A stretch of DNA of 5,216 nucleotides from Methanobacteriota archaeon (GTDB lineage Archaea > Methanobacteriota > Methanobacteria > Methanobacteriales > Methanobacteriaceae): the NCBI GenBank assembly GCA_023440975.1, contig JAEZRD010000076.1, forward strand, positions 1 to 5,216, given 5' to 3'. Positions 5,178 through 5,216 of the stretch are shown here, one piece after another. The notes below the pieces were generated by a model. The model had not been told where the DNA came from. It saw only the letters and a list, made by a program, of their open reading frames with translations, and did not search any database. A program made the position numbers and the translations under genes. Within the stretch, counting starts at the first letter, position 1. Every line of letters begins with the position of its first letter.

Positions 5178-5216
5178 ATGATATCTCAAGAAAAAATAGA
5201 TCCTGAAAAAGAAAAA
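5178..5216 (+). CDS. Small paralogous protein, array copy 7, cut by the window end
   Basis: ATG at 5178 opens a frame giving MISQEKIDPEKEK before the window ends. The K-I-D-P-E motif and its distance from Met match the start of the other copies (KRLDPE), so this is a further member 22 bases after copy 6. AGGAG at 5161-5165 is 12 bases upstream. A second ATG at 5171 in another frame is closer to AGGAG but meets a stop after 11 codons. The remaining coding sequence lies outside the window. Confidence 0.6.
   Translation, partial: MISQEKIDPEKEK

Noticed and set aside
1..5216. CRISPR array, tRNA, rRNA or insertion sequence
   Set aside because: No regularly spaced identical repeats, no cloverleaf or conserved rRNA segments, and no intact transposase or terminal inverted repeats were found.
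2594..5216. Array proteins as ACT, ferredoxin-like or LAGLIDADG-type domains because of the alpha/beta order
   Set aside because: Element order alone is weak, the catalytic or ligand motifs of those families are absent, and proteins of about 87 residues with no shared signature cannot be assigned by eye.

Overview
The window is very AT-rich (GC about a quarter by eye). It shows TTTATATA-type TATA boxes, oligo-T tracts without a GC-rich hairpin as likely terminators, and GGAG/GGTG-type Shine-Dalgarno sites. All recognisable genes are on the + strand. This fits an AT-rich methanogenic archaeon of the Methanobacteriales, such as Methanosphaera or Methanobrevibacter. That assignment is an inference from style and protein character, not from a marker gene.

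Layout: (1) 3-893 is the 3' part of a gene entering from the left, a protein with two CxxC pairs (probable zinc ribbon) and unknown function. (2) 894-1035 is a spacer with a long imperfect inverted repeat. (3) 1036-1359 encodes a basic 107-residue protein of unknown function, followed by a C-rich then T-rich terminator. (4) 1542-2180 encodes a secreted, Asn-rich protein with five cysteines. (5) 2181-2593 is a 413-base stretch without an intact gene; it holds a hairpin and what may be a heavily decayed gene. (6) 2594-3422 is a tight cluster of three small paralogous genes. (7) 3529-3801 is a fourth paralogue with its own promoter region. (8) 3962-4435 encodes a NimA-like, pyridoxamine-5'-phosphate-oxidase-related flavoprotein. 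(9) The spacer 4436-4622 carries a strong inverted repeat and an apparent relic of a second copy of the flavoprotein's 3' end. (10) 4623-5155 holds two more paralogues, and a seventh starts at 5178 and leaves the window.

The main point of interest is the array of at least seven small (about 84-96 residue), diverged, cytosolic proteins with one shared pattern: an LxPE-type N-terminal helix, an FxY-[IL]-[ST]-[DE] strand, an IEK-[LM]-[LM]-[ND]-A second helix, and a closing F-x-[YF]-K-[FL] strand. I cannot assign them to a named family. Order of the predicted elements is alpha-beta-beta-alpha-beta-beta. The array is organised as two operon-like groups (copies 1-3 and 5-7) plus one single gene. 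Synonymous codon choice differs clearly between groups, which suggests the copies did not all arise by recent local duplication. The flavoprotein sits inside the array but has no sequence relationship to it.
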